From Legionella drozanskii LLAP-1 (GTDB taxonomy: Bacteria > Pseudomonadota > Gammaproteobacteria > Legionellales > Legionellaceae): a stretch of DNA of 64,000 nucleotides. The translations under genes were made by a program, and so were the position numbers. The stretch's first letter is position 1. Every line of letters begins with the position of its first letter. The notes under the pieces are model-generated. The model was not told where the DNA came from. It did no database searches and worked only from the letters and a program-made list of their open reading frames with translations. The stretch covers positions 120,595 through 184,594 of the forward strand of contig NZ_LNXY01000027.1 in NCBI RefSeq assembly GCF_001467585.1, given 5' to 3'. This document shows, in pieces, positions 1 through 8,708 of the stretch.

Positions 1-701
1 ACACCGGTAATTTGCCTGTATTCTCCGCTGTCGCGATTCACTTGCCCTAGCATAAATTGGCGACGACTTAATTCTAAAGTCATTGCATAGTTATAGCCTG
101 CCAAGAGGGTTAACTCATTTGCTTTAGCCGTTTGCGGTTGAGCTTTAAATTTTTTAGCGATAAAAGCGAGACAATTGTCAGTTGGTAAATCAAAAAGCCA
201 GAGCACAAGCCCGAGTACATAAAAGTTTTTTGCTTTCTTCGCTTGAGCATGATTGATAGAGAGTGCTTCAATCGCTTGTAAAGTTTGGGTGATTAAAGGT
301 AAGGATATTAAATGATAATGCTCAGCCGATTTTTCGAGAAACTCGCTTGTTAAACCCGCTTTTTGCCAATCTTTATCCGTAAAACTATCTTCATTAATAA
401 TAAGCAATCCACCCGGACTTAAAAATTGCAGCGACGTTTTCAAGGCTGCAGGGTTTAAGGCCACCAAAACATCCAGTGTTTCCCCAGCAGTAAAAATAGC
501 TTGTTCCGCCATCGCCAGCTGGAATCCAGAAACGCCTGCTACCGTGCCAGCAGGCGCTCTTATTTCGGCGGGGAAATCAGGTAAAGTTCTCACATCACGT
601 CCATTCAAAGCGGCTGTGATAGTTAATTGCTCACCTACCAGTTGCACCCCATCCCCGGAATCGCCGGTAAAACGGATAACAATTGAGTCAGTATTTGCCA
701 T
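1..701 (-). CDS. 2-oxoacid:acceptor oxidoreductase subunit alpha, partial (3' end beyond window)
   Basis: An open frame on the minus strand starts at ATG 701 and runs off the left edge, giving 233 codons. The N-terminus reads [19 protein letters not shown], which matches the gamma-domain opening of KorA/PorA-like alpha subunits of 2-oxoglutarate (or related 2-oxoacid) ferredoxin oxidoreductases. These enzymes oxidatively decarboxylate a 2-oxoacid to acyl-CoA with TPP and iron-sulfur clusters in the cytoplasm. The visible part covers the gamma domain ([27 protein letters not shown]). The beta subunit should lie further left. The start overlaps the 3' end of pdxJ by 14 bp, so it is probably cotranscribed with era-recO-pdxJ. 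The family is clear; the substrate is not decidable here. Confidence 0.85.
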   Translation of the reverse strand, partial: MANTDSIVIRFTGDSGDGVQLVGEQLTITAALNGRDVRTLPDFPAEIRAPAGTVAGVSGFQLAMAEQAIFTAGETLDVLVALNPAALKTSLQFLSPGGLLIINEDSFTDKDWQKAGLTSEFLEKSAEHYHLISLPLITQTLQAIEALSINHAQAKKAKNFYVLGLVLWLFDLPTDNCLAFIAKKFKAQPQTAKANELTLLAGYNYAMTLELSRRQFMLGQVNRDSGEYRQITG

Positions 702-1434
702 AGTTCCTTGCTTCCAGCATAAGTTGACGCATGTCCCTCACTGCATTTTTCAAGCCAGAAAATAAAGCGCGTGCAATGATTGCATGGCCAATGTTTAATT
801 CATTAAACTCTTTTATAGCCGCGATTGGTTTAACATTATGATAATGTAAACCGTGTCCCGCATTTACAATTAAATTAAAACTTGCCGCATACTCCGCTGC
901 CTCTTTAATTCGCTGCAATTCTTGCTCTTGTTCCATCGCTGTTGTTGCATCAGCATAGCAACCAGTATGGATTTCGATAGCGGGCGCACCGACTTCAACT
1001 GCCGCATCAATTTGTTTTTTATCCGCGTCGATAAACAAAGAAACCTCAGAGCCGATTTGCTGTAAACGTTTTACTGCGTTAGCAACAGATTGATAATGAC
1101 CTACCACATCTAAGCCCCCTTCTGTTGTTAACTCTTCACGTTTTTCAGGTACTAAACAAGCATGTTCGGGCTTTATTTCTTCAGCAAAATCAAGCATGGC
1201 TTCGGTTACAGCCAATTCCAAATTCATCCGAGTTTGTAATACTGATTTAATAAGTCTAACATCACGCGCTTGAATATGACGTAAATCTTCCCGCATGTGC
1301 AGGGTAATTCCATCTGCACCAGCTTCTTCCGCATCCATAGCTGCTTGAACTGGATCGGGATAACGAGTACCACGGGCCTGACGAAGAGTTGCGATGTGAT
1401 CAATATTAACGCCGAGTAAAATTTCTTTAGACAT
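688..1434 (-). CDS. pdxJ: Pyridoxine 5'-phosphate synthase PdxJ
   Basis: This enzyme condenses 3-amino-2-oxopropyl phosphate with 1-deoxy-D-xylulose 5-phosphate to form pyridoxine 5'-phosphate, the last ring-forming step of DXP-dependent vitamin B6 synthesis. The TIM-barrel motifs are present: [16 protein letters not shown] at the N-terminus, [41 protein letters not shown] and [11 protein letters not shown]. ATGs occur at 1446, 1437 and 1434. I chose 1434 because GGTGG lies 5 bp before it and the product then begins [13 protein letters not shown] as in the family; 1446 has no ribosome binding site. The length of 248 residues is normal. It is part of the era-recO-pdxJ operon. PdxB, from the same pathway, is encoded at 56.7 kb. 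Confidence 0.97.
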   Translation of the reverse strand: MSKEILLGVNIDHIATLRQARGTRYPDPVQAAMDAEEAGADGITLHMREDLRHIQARDVRLIKSVLQTRMNLELAVTEAMLDFAEEIKPEHACLVPEKREELTTEGGLDVVGHYQSVANAVKRLQQIGSEVSLFIDADKKQIDAAVEVGAPAIEIHTGCYADATTAMEQEQELQRIKEAAEYAASFNLIVNAGHGLHYHNVKPIAAIKEFNELNIGHAIIARALFSGLKNAVRDMRQLMLEARNYGKY

Positions 1435-1535
1435 CATTTCCACCATTTGTTAAAACAATTGCTCCAAATTATGACGCTAAATGGCGCTGGCAGCTATACT
1501 TCTATAAGAAAATCATAAGCGATTTATGTGCCAAG

Positions 1536-2222
1536 TTATTTGCGTGGATACAAGGAGCGAGATTTCAACTCTCTTCCTCCTAAAAGATGATCAATGGCCT
1601 GACGCATAATGAACTTCGCTGTTTTTAACAGCTTCAACTCATCGAGTTGTCCCTCTGCCAAAGCCAGAATATGTTCGCCTGGAATCCCTGCACTAGCTAA
1701 TATAAAGCCTTCGTCGGGAAGAAGTTGATAACAATGATGTGCTCGAATGGGGTTTATTGAATGCGCTTCGTGAGTAAAGGATAAGGAATAACCACAGGCA
1801 AGTAGCAAAGCCCATTCGAATCGCCTTAACAAAACTTCTATGCCTAATTTATCGTTGAAATCCGCTAATCCTCGGAGGGTCTCTTGATAAATGACAAAAA
1901 GCTCCGGATAAGAATCCATCGAACTCAGCGCATAAAAAATCAATTCATTAACGTAAAGTCCAGCAAAAAGAGAATTTGCTCTCAGTTCGACTGCTTCTTT
2001 TTGAATTTCAAGTTGACGGACGAAATAATAGTCTTTTCGCACATCCACCGCTAACCACAAAGGTATAAATGGCTGTAAAATGGCTTGTTTTTTAGGCGTC
2101 CGTCCCCCTTTATACAAACAATTGAGAACTCCTTTTTCGCGGGTAAAAAAACTCACCCGCGCACTGCTGTCTCCAGAAGGGCTTTTATGTAAAACCCAAG
2201 CTTCGAGTGTCTCAGTTGTCAT
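1536..2222 (-). CDS. recO: DNA repair protein RecO
   Basis: RecO helps load RecA on SSB-coated DNA in the RecFOR recombination pathway. The 228-residue product begins with the RecO OB-fold signature (EAWVLHKSPSGDSSARVSFFTREKG, then LYKGGR and LQPF) and continues into the helical C-terminal domain, including YVNELIFYAL and LLRRFEWALLLACGYSLSF. The start ATG at 2222 lies inside the last codons of era (11 bp overlap), so translation is coupled. The order era-recO-pdxJ is the standard gammaproteobacterial one. Confidence 0.96.
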   Translation of the reverse strand: MTTETLEAWVLHKSPSGDSSARVSFFTREKGVLNCLYKGGRTPKKQAILQPFIPLWLAVDVRKDYYFVRQLEIQKEAVELRANSLFAGLYVNELIFYALSSMDSYPELFVIYQETLRGLADFNDKLGIEVLLRRFEWALLLACGYSLSFTHEAHSINPIRAHHCYQLLPDEGFILASAGIPGEHILALAEGQLDELKLLKTAKFIMRQAIDHLLGGRELKSRSLYPRK

Positions 2223-3099
2223 AGCCCAATTGTCTTAATAAACGCTCGTCATCAGCCCAACCCGATTTCACTTTGCACCAGCATTGTAGAAAGACTTTTT
2301 TGTCGAGTAATCGTTCCATATCTAAACGTGCACTAGTGGCCATTTCTTTTAATTTTTTCCCTTTGTCGCCAATGATCATGCGCTTGTGATTGTCTTTATC
2401 GACTAAGATTAACGCATGAATACGAACTAGATTTCCTTCATCTTTATAAGATTCAATATCAACGGTGGTGGAATACGGTAGTTCTTGACCACAGAGACGA
2501 AATATTTTTTCGCGCAGCAGTTCGGCGCATAGAAATTTAACAGGGCGATCGGTAAATTGATCATCAGCGAATAAATGGGGACCTTCAGGTAGGAATGCTT
2601 TTAATCGTTCTTCTAGTTGATCAACTTGCACACCAGTTTTCGCTGAGAGAGGAATGATAGCGGCAAAATCATGCCGTTGGCTTACTGTTTCGATCCAAGG
2701 TAATAATTGGCTTTTTTCGGCAATTTTATCTACTTTATTCACAGCAAGAATACAAGGAGCCCCTGCTTGTTTAATCAGCTGCAAAACATGATCATCCTCT
2801 TCATTCCAATGCGTACCGTCAACAATAAAAACAATGACGTCCACATCTCGTAATGCTGCATTGGCTGTTTTATTCATCAAACGATTCATCACTTTCTTAG
2901 AACCTTGGTGAATACCCGGTGTATCGACATACACGTACTGATACTCCCCTTCGGTTTGTATACCCAAAATACTGTGTCTCGTGGTTTGCGGTTTTCGAGA
3001 AGTGATACTTAATTTTTGCTGCAAGATACAATTTAAAAGTGTGGACTTACCCACATTAGGTCGCCCAACTAAAGCAATATAACCACAATAACTTGTCAT
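2212..3099 (-). CDS. era: GTPase Era
   Basis: Era is an essential GTPase that binds the 3' end of 16S rRNA and helps 30S subunit maturation. The 295-residue product has Walker A GRPNVGKS at residues 12-19, switch I around SRKPQTTRHSILG, G3 DTPG, G4 NKVD and a C-terminal KH domain (IIGDKGKKLKEMATSARLDME). ATG 3099 is preceded by AGGA 9 bp upstream. It is the first gene of the minus-strand operon here. The usual upstream partners lepB and rnc are absent and a divergent orphan gene takes their place. Confidence 0.98.
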   Translation of the reverse strand: MTSYCGYIALVGRPNVGKSTLLNCILQQKLSITSRKPQTTRHSILGIQTEGEYQYVYVDTPGIHQGSKKVMNRLMNKTANAALRDVDVIVFIVDGTHWNEEDDHVLQLIKQAGAPCILAVNKVDKIAEKSQLLPWIETVSQRHDFAAIIPLSAKTGVQVDQLEERLKAFLPEGPHLFADDQFTDRPVKFLCAELLREKIFRLCGQELPYSTTVDIESYKDEGNLVRIHALILVDKDNHKRMIIGDKGKKLKEMATSARLDMERLLDKKVFLQCWCKVKSGWADDERLLRQLGYDN

Positions 3100-3172
3100 T
3101 AATCTTTTTCCTGTATATTTTTAGCGCACTTTAACAGTAAAAAGCGGTATCGATGCTGTTAAAGATGCTATT

Positions 3173-3235
3173 TTGACAATTTTGCAAACAAATTTAACAT
3201 ATTTTGCTTGCCTTAAAAACATAAAAATTTATACT
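3173..3235 (+). promoter_or_regulatory. Candidate promoters of the 989-residue orphan gene
   Basis: Two sigma-70-like pairs stand in the era/orphan intergenic region. The first is TTGACA at 3173-3178 with TAACAT at 3195-3200 (16 bp spacer). The second is TTGCCT at 3208-3213 with TATACT at 3230-3235 (16 bp spacer). Both point to the gene starting at 3270. The -35 of the first is perfect and the -10 of the second is the better one. Confidence 0.45.
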
Positions 3236-3269
3236 TGTCCCCAAGGTTTAAAACCTACCCCATTATCTT

Positions 3270-6239
3270 ATGCGTACCATCATTCCATTATCAGTTAGAC
3301 CTCACGATTTTTACGCTTCGCCGACAATTACGGCATCAGCGACTAGTGACCATGCCGGCATCGTGATCTATGGCTTTTTCAAAGCACAATATTTACTCCC
3401 TAACGGGGATTATTTGTTGATGATCGCTAATCATAATAATGATGCCACACAATTACTATATATCACTCATGATGCAGAAAAATTACGTGCTTTACCAGGT
3501 GAGCGCTGTGCCTCCATCGTAGCTAATGCGATTAGCCAACTTAATCGTTATCGTATCCGTTCTGATAACTATCCCAAACCTCGTACAGACGCACAATATA
3601 CGAAATATGGGCTAACTCTTTCGGCTATTAAACGCCTTGAGGATTTATTAGAACAGGAAAGAGAATTAGCCATTGAAGATTGGGAAAGTCAGGAAAAATT
3701 GCGACGCGACGTCCTTAAAATTCTCTGTGAATGCGAAGATAGCAATCGTCTATTAGCGAATAACCCCGTGGTTTCCGAGGGAGAATTAGGAAAGATTTTA
3801 TACGAGGCACGGAAAGCTGCTCAACATTATCAATTTAACCGAGCTTATCCAGTAAGTCGTATTGATCAACTTGATTTTACCCAAGAACCTTCAAACATAG
3901 TTGATAAACCTCCTTTCTATGTCTGGGATAGCGAGTCACATATTGGCAATGATGAGACGGCTTTATATGACACTTTAAGAGTTATTTGCCGCTTATACGA
4001 CTTAAAATTAGGTTCCAAATTGGCGGATATTCCCGCTAATCGCTTTGAGCGACTAGGATTATTTTTTAAAAATTTATGGTTCAACAGCCGACAATTTATT
4101 GACTACTGGTCCTTGCCGCTTAAACCTTCTCAACCAAGCCAAACAACCAATTTATACACGGGCTTAGCCACCACCAAGATAAAACCCTACTATGCTTTGG
4201 AGGGAGTTCCTCAGCAAGGCTACAGTAGGGAAGAAATTAGCGAAGAAGCTAATCGTATCAATTTCTTTGAGCAGGATGGGCTATACTACCCTTTACCGAG
4301 TGGAGATGATTTAGTTTCCATCAGTGAATTAAGCGGAAAACATCTCTATTTAGATCAACGACTTAAACTACAACTTAAAGCTTTTTTTTCCAAATTGCCT
4401 AGCTTTTTTGTCTATGTGTATCGCAGCATAACTCAATTTATCACTCATGATCTTTACGATGATTTTATTAATCATATTCATCATGATCATCCTGAAGCGG
4501 AAGCTAGGAAAACAAAACTGATACTTAAAAAAAGAACTTCTATGCAAAAATATTTAATGTCATTGCAAGAAATTCTACAAAGTGAAGAAGGCTTGCTTGC
4601 GAATGGCCAAACTTTGGCACAGTTTATTCACACCCAAATTTCAAATTCTAATTACGTATTAGCACGTGAGGAACACCCACCTAGCTCACCAACTTACGAT
4701 AATCCCCTGCACCGTTTGTTAGAGGTAACTCGACATATAGGCTCTTATTTTGTTGATCTCAGTGAAAAAAATCCAATTATAGGCACTTTGGCGCTAGCAG
4801 CCTATGCGTACGGTGGCGGGGCGATTGTTGCGCCAGACGCGCTTACTTCTTTACTAGCTAAATTGCATTTAAAAGGATTAATTACAGGGATAAAACCTAC
4901 TCAAGCCTTTGCCCAATGGATGAGTCATGGCACCAGCGCCGAAGCAATTTCCGTCGCAGCGACTTATTGGCAAGGAATAGTAGTTGGTGGTGATCTGGAT
5001 AAGTTTTTTATCGAAGCCGTTAAAATACTGAAAGATAATCCTGCAGAAGTAGCTATCATTACTGCCTTGGCTGTTACTCTGGGTTTTGGTTTATGTGAAG
5101 CTATCCCGGCTTTACAAGAAGAGATGGGGCAATTTCCTTACGTCAATTATGCTTTCCTGGGTTTGAAGGGAGGTATAGCAATCAATGACACCATTATGCA
5201 TCCAGGTGATGACTGGCTACTTGGCACGACTAAGTGGTTATTGAGAGGGGCTCTCATTCTTATTAAGTTAATGATCGCTCCTTTTATTGAAGGTTATTAT
5301 TATGGAGGGGATGGATTTGTTTCTGGTTTGGAAAAAAGTGGTTATTTATTAATTCGCACTATCAAACAAAGCATTGCTGCACTTCTTGATTTAACTTTAG
5401 CCCTATTAACCATGCCCCTTTTAGAACTAAGTAGCATGTTCATCCATGTTCCTTTCAGAGGTCTAACCAATTTCGTATCTAAGACCTTATCAACCTTAGG
5501 AAATTTGCAAGCCTTGGGCGTGACCCTTTTAGATTTTTCCCCTAAATCTTTAGTACACAATTATTTTTCAGATTTTCGTCTATCTCCACTTTATGGTTTT
5601 TCTAGTCCTTTTGGCCGCTATATAGAAAATCCCTTCTTTAATATTTTTCTTAATGGATTGATGTTGTTTATCTCTCCTCCTATACAATTGCTGAAAAATT
5701 TTGTCGTACTCCCTGGTATAGATCTCATTTCTTTAACGACTCGCGCTGCTTTAACCATCATACATCCAGTTGTTAAAATTGCGGCTTTTTCAGTTGGTAC
5801 TTTTCTCAAAACAAGTGGTTTCCTATGGGATAATAGTTGTGGTTTCCTTTTTCAGTTGGCTGCCAAAGGAGTCACCTTGGGTGCAAATTGGATTGATAAT
5901 CAGGCCAGTCGATTTAAACAATTTGCTTTAAGTAAAATTCAAATTTGTCGTCTTAGCATTTATGACTGGGCTTTCAAGGATGAAGATCGTTCATTCCATA
6001 AAGTGAACAATGACCAAGCCTACCTTGTAGGCCATCCGCTTCTTGTAGAAAAATTTCCTCATGGATCTAACGACAAAAATTGTCTAATGGATTTATTGAT
6101 TAGAGATAAATTAGACGCTGTAACTAAAGCTAGAAACGAAGATATCAATTATCCCTCTCTATTTTCATCAAATTCACCAAGAAGGCGAGATAATAAAGAC
6201 GATTCAGAAAATTTGTCCCAACTGGGTTTATATTCTTAA
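3270..6239 (+). CDS. Large multipass orphan protein of unknown function, effector-like
   Basis: I do not recognise a family. The 989-residue protein has a soluble N-terminal half (about 1-490) with short acidic helical segments near 120-150 (RLEDLLEQERELAIEDWESQ) and a histidine-rich patch NHIHHDHPEAE near 401-411. A long hydrophobic half follows (about 500-860), with many possible membrane segments, for example NPIIGTLALAAYAYGGGAIV, AIITALAVTLGFGLC, LLRGALILIKLMIAPFI and LLDLTLALLTMPLLEL. The tail (about 900-989) is polar and charged. There is no signal peptide. ATG 3270 has no clear Shine-Dalgarno. It is divergent from era, and a pilin-like gene starts 9 bp behind it. In a Legionella-like genome this layout suggests a Dot/Icm substrate or an integral membrane protein. 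Function is unknown. Confidence 0.75.
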   Translation: MRTIIPLSVRPHDFYASPTITASATSDHAGIVIYGFFKAQYLLPNGDYLLMIANHNNDATQLLYITHDAEKLRALPGERCASIVANAISQLNRYRIRSDNYPKPRTDAQYTKYGLTLSAIKRLEDLLEQERELAIEDWESQEKLRRDVLKILCECEDSNRLLANNPVVSEGELGKILYEARKAAQHYQFNRAYPVSRIDQLDFTQEPSNIVDKPPFYVWDSESHIGNDETALYDTLRVICRLYDLKLGSKLADIPANRFERLGLFFKNLWFNSRQFIDYWSLPLKPSQPSQTTNLYTGLATTKIKPYYALEGVPQQGYSREEISEEANRINFFEQDGLYYPLPSGDDLVSISELSGKHLYLDQRLKLQLKAFFSKLPSFFVYVYRSITQFITHDLYDDFINHIHHDHPEAEARKTKLILKKRTSMQKYLMSLQEILQSEEGLLANGQTLAQFIHTQISNSNYVLAREEHPPSSPTYDNPLHRLLEVTRHIGSYFVDLSEKNPIIGTLALAAYAYGGGAIVAPDALTSLLAKLHLKGLITGIKPTQAFAQWMSHGTSAEAISVAATYWQGIVVGGDLDKFFIEAVKILKDNPAEVAIITALAVTLGFGLCEAIPALQEEMGQFPYVNYAFLGLKGGIAINDTIMHPGDDWLLGTTKWLLRGALILIKLMIAPFIEGYYYGGDGFVSGLEKSGYLLIRTIKQSIAALLDLTLALLTMPLLELSSMFIHVPFRGLTNFVSKTLSTLGNLQALGVTLLDFSPKSLVHNYFSDFRLSPLYGFSSPFGRYIENPFFNIFLNGLMLFISPPIQLLKNFVVLPGIDLISLTTRAALTIIHPVVKIAAFSVGTFLKTSGFLWDNSCGFLFQLAAKGVTLGANWIDNQASRFKQFALSKIQICRLSIYDWAFKDEDRSFHKVNNDQAYLVGHPLLVEKFPHGSNDKNCLMDLLIRDKLDAVTKARNEDINYPSLFSSNSPRRRDNKDDSENLSQLGLYS

Positions 6240-6248
6240 TGGATTTTT

Positions 6249-6683
6249 ATGATCAATAAAGGATTTTCTTTAATTGAATTAATGATAGTTATGATGATCA
6301 TTAGCCTTTTTGCTGTGTTCACCTACCCTAGTTATCGCAATTCAATGACTCAAGCAAGACGTGTCGACGGACAAACTGCCTTACTTGCGCTTGCGAATCG
6401 AATGGAGGCCTATTACTCTCAACAACAGTCCTATCAAGGAGCAACGATAGCAACTGGCAATGAGAGCGATATTTTAGGAACAGAGCGTTCAGAGCAGAAT
6501 TGGTATCGGTTAAAAATAACAGAACAATCCGATACCCGCTTTAGCCTGCAAGCTATTCCAATTAGAGCACAGGCCACTGCGGATGAACTGTGTCAAACGC
6601 TCACGTTTAATAGTCTTGGCGTGAAAGGGATTACCGCAGGTCCAGTGGGTCTGCCTAAGGGTCATACAACCCAATGTTGGTAG
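6249..6683 (+). CDS. Type IV pilin / PilE-like prepilin
   Basis: The 144-residue product starts MINKGFSLIELMIVMMIISL. This is a class III prepilin signal, with cleavage expected after Gly5, Phe at mature position 1 and Glu at mature position 5. The hydrophobic N-terminal helix is followed by a globular part with two cysteines near the C-terminus (ELCQT and the final TTQCW) that can form the usual pilin disulfide loop. Length and layout fit PilE-type major or minor pilins of the ComP/PilE class. It begins 9 bp after the 989-residue gene and is probably cotranscribed with it. The inner-membrane assembly genes pilMNOPQ are about 30 kb away in this window. Confidence 0.88.
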   Translation: MINKGFSLIELMIVMMIISLFAVFTYPSYRNSMTQARRVDGQTALLALANRMEAYYSQQQSYQGATIATGNESDILGTERSEQNWYRLKITEQSDTRFSLQAIPIRAQATADELCQTLTFNSLGVKGITAGPVGLPKGHTTQCW

Positions 6684-6722
6684 TATGGACTAGCTTGCGT
6701 GCAAGACATTTTGACTATTGAG

Positions 6723-6752
6723 TAGACAGTTGATTTGTGTATACTCTATAAT
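6723..6752 (+). promoter_or_regulatory. Sigma-70-type promoter of the coiled-coil gene
   Basis: TAGACA at 6723-6728 (one mismatch to TTGACA) is separated by 18 bp from a perfect TATAAT at 6747-6752. It lies between the pilin stop and the coiled-coil gene, with the expected start site about 20 bp before the ATG at 6782. Confidence 0.55.
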
Positions 6753-6781
6753 ATTAGTTATTGTTTTCTACGAGCTTTATC

Positions 6782-8464
6782 ATGCCTGATCAGTCAAATT
6801 CCTCATCGTCTAAAACCTTGACCGCGCTCAAAAAGCCTGCAACTCATGCAGTAGCCAAACCCAGCAAAGATCAAATGGCCACCCAAAATAGTCACTTGGA
6901 AGATCCCTACGAGCGTCTATTTGTTCAACTCCTCGGTCAAACAGGCTTAAAAAACACGAAACAAGCTGCGGCATTTTGGAAAAGTATTGCAGGTAAAACG
7001 ACTAAAGCACTTATTCATGAGCAAGTAGCGTTATTTGCAACCTTTAAACAAATTGTACACCAAAACAATTTAGATAATTATATTAGAAAACTGCGCATTA
7101 TGTCCTTTTTATATTTAATCGCAGTTTATAGGAAAAAGGCTCACGCTAAAGAGTTAAACGCAGCTATTCAAAAACAAATCGACAGAATAGCTACCCAAAA
7201 TCAACGCAGTGCCGTGAAAGAAGTTGAATCCTATCTTCCCAATGCAAATCAGCTTATTTTTTCGCAAACGTATGCAGCTTATCAGTTAGCTTCTCAGCTC
7301 ATTGACAGCGCTTTGGAAGAAAAGCTTAAAGAAGCTCAAGCACTTGAAGAAGAATTAGCTGCATTAGAAATTGAACACAAGGCAATTCTTCAGCGTTACG
7401 CCGTCTTCGAAGATAGCCTTGATCAGTTAGATAAAGACTATGAACTCTTTGAACAAAGAACTGAAGGCAAATCAACTGAAGAAAAAATTAAAGAATTTAA
7501 AGAAATGATTGCTGCTCTTCATCAAGCTATTGATGAAAAGCAAAAAGAAATCGATGGATTCGTTAATAATAATCAGGATGAAGAAGTCACTAAGAAATTT
7601 GATGAGCTCAATGCGCTTAATGGTCGATCTGTAGGTATGGACGATATTTTAGCCGTACTTGAAGATAAAAAATCTTTTTACGACGCAAGCGGTATAAAAG
7701 TTCCATCCTATAAAATGGCGGTTTTCATTCTTCCTCACACTCTAAGACTTTATATTGACCCTCAATCTGGATTAGTTTACTTGCTCACAGCAATGCCTAA
7801 TCTTAGTGCTACCGATCTGAAACATCGATTTGACGCTTTATCTCCTGATGATAAATTATCGGCACAACGCCATTACGAACACTCTAAACCGACAATTTCT
7901 AATATCAGATACGTTGTTGGGACTAATAAAGATCAGGAACTCACACTAAATCTGACAAAAACTCAACACGCTTTGGCACATAGCGACAGACTGCAACAGC
8001 AAATTTTAGATCTTAGCAATCAAGCTGCATCTATTGCGGCCTTTATGGATCAAATTGCAAATGAATTAAGTCCTGATACACCATTACCTTTGCCTAAACC
8101 GACAACTCCAACGCCTAGCCCTTCAGGTGTGTCTGTAAAAAAAGACCCTGTTTCCAAGGCCCAAATTTTTCGGCACATACTGGAATTAATTAAATCGAAT
8201 CCGACTAAAGAAGCCATTGATCGCTTCGCTGATAGCTTTAAGTTAAAAAATGGAAAACCAAATAAAGAAGCCCAAGATTTAATTAGAAATACTATTATAC
8301 CAGGTATGCCAATACCCAAAATGACAATGGATTTTCTACTACAAAATTTACCTCGTTTTGCTGTAACTGCTAATAGCCCAAGAGTGACTCCTATCCCAGA
8401 TAAAACTCTAGACAAAACAATAAATCCTCCCTCACCCACTCCGTTTAAAACAACGCCTTATTAA
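6782..8464 (+). CDS. Coiled-coil protein with Pro/Thr-rich tail, effector candidate
   Basis: No family is recognised. From ATG 6782 the product has 560 residues; an in-frame TTG at 6761 would add seven, but it sits at the predicted transcription start. The N-terminus is Ser/Lys-rich. A long coiled coil covers roughly residues 175-285 (EEKLKEAQALEEELAALEIE and following heptads). A low-complexity linker (PLPLPKPTTPTPSPSG) precedes a small helical domain, and the tail ends PPSPTPFKTTPY. There is no signal peptide or membrane segment. The gene has its own promoter and a hairpin behind it. Coiled coils with unstructured C-termini are common among Dot/Icm substrates, so effector is a reasonable guess, no more. 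The TPFxxTP tail recurs in the protein at 39.4 kb. Confidence 0.7.
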   Translation: MPDQSNSSSSKTLTALKKPATHAVAKPSKDQMATQNSHLEDPYERLFVQLLGQTGLKNTKQAAAFWKSIAGKTTKALIHEQVALFATFKQIVHQNNLDNYIRKLRIMSFLYLIAVYRKKAHAKELNAAIQKQIDRIATQNQRSAVKEVESYLPNANQLIFSQTYAAYQLASQLIDSALEEKLKEAQALEEELAALEIEHKAILQRYAVFEDSLDQLDKDYELFEQRTEGKSTEEKIKEFKEMIAALHQAIDEKQKEIDGFVNNNQDEEVTKKFDELNALNGRSVGMDDILAVLEDKKSFYDASGIKVPSYKMAVFILPHTLRLYIDPQSGLVYLLTAMPNLSATDLKHRFDALSPDDKLSAQRHYEHSKPTISNIRYVVGTNKDQELTLNLTKTQHALAHSDRLQQQILDLSNQAASIAAFMDQIANELSPDTPLPLPKPTTPTPSPSGVSVKKDPVSKAQIFRHILELIKSNPTKEAIDRFADSFKLKNGKPNKEAQDLIRNTIIPGMPIPKMTMDFLLQNLPRFAVTANSPRVTPIPDKTLDKTINPPSPTPFKTTPY

Positions 8465-8488
8465 GTCCCAGCGTTCTATAGTGAGTGT

Positions 8489-8510
8489 AGGTTGGGACTT
8501 GGCCCAACCT
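8489..8510. repeat. Short palindromic intergenic repeat AGGTTGGG/CCCAACCT
   Basis: AGGTTGGG at 8489-8496 and CCCAACCT at 8503-8510 form a perfect 8 bp stem with a 6 nt loop, 25 bp after the coiled-coil gene. A degenerate second copy (GGTTGGGCC...GCAACCCC) lies near 8538-8558. Related palindromes occur near 25375, 30258 and 31786. Because of its position it may also end transcription, although no T-run follows. Confidence 0.6.
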
Positions 8511-8708
8511 TTCATCAACTTTCCAGACTAATCAATCGGTTGGGCCAAATTGCAACCCCGTGCTGGTTCAACTTAGCTCCCTGTTTTGCAAAGAGTCAAG
8601 GATAAAAACATTCATTCGTTTTTTCCCAAATACTATGTAGATAACACTTGATAAGCAAGCGTAACTCTTCTAACATGGACAAATTACAGCTTGCTTAGCG
8701 AACCAATT

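Noticed and set aside
8050..8439. Minus-strand frame of 129 codons opposite the coiled-coil gene
   Set aside because: It lies wholly inside the real gene, in the Pro/Thr-rich part whose composition removes stops on the other strand.
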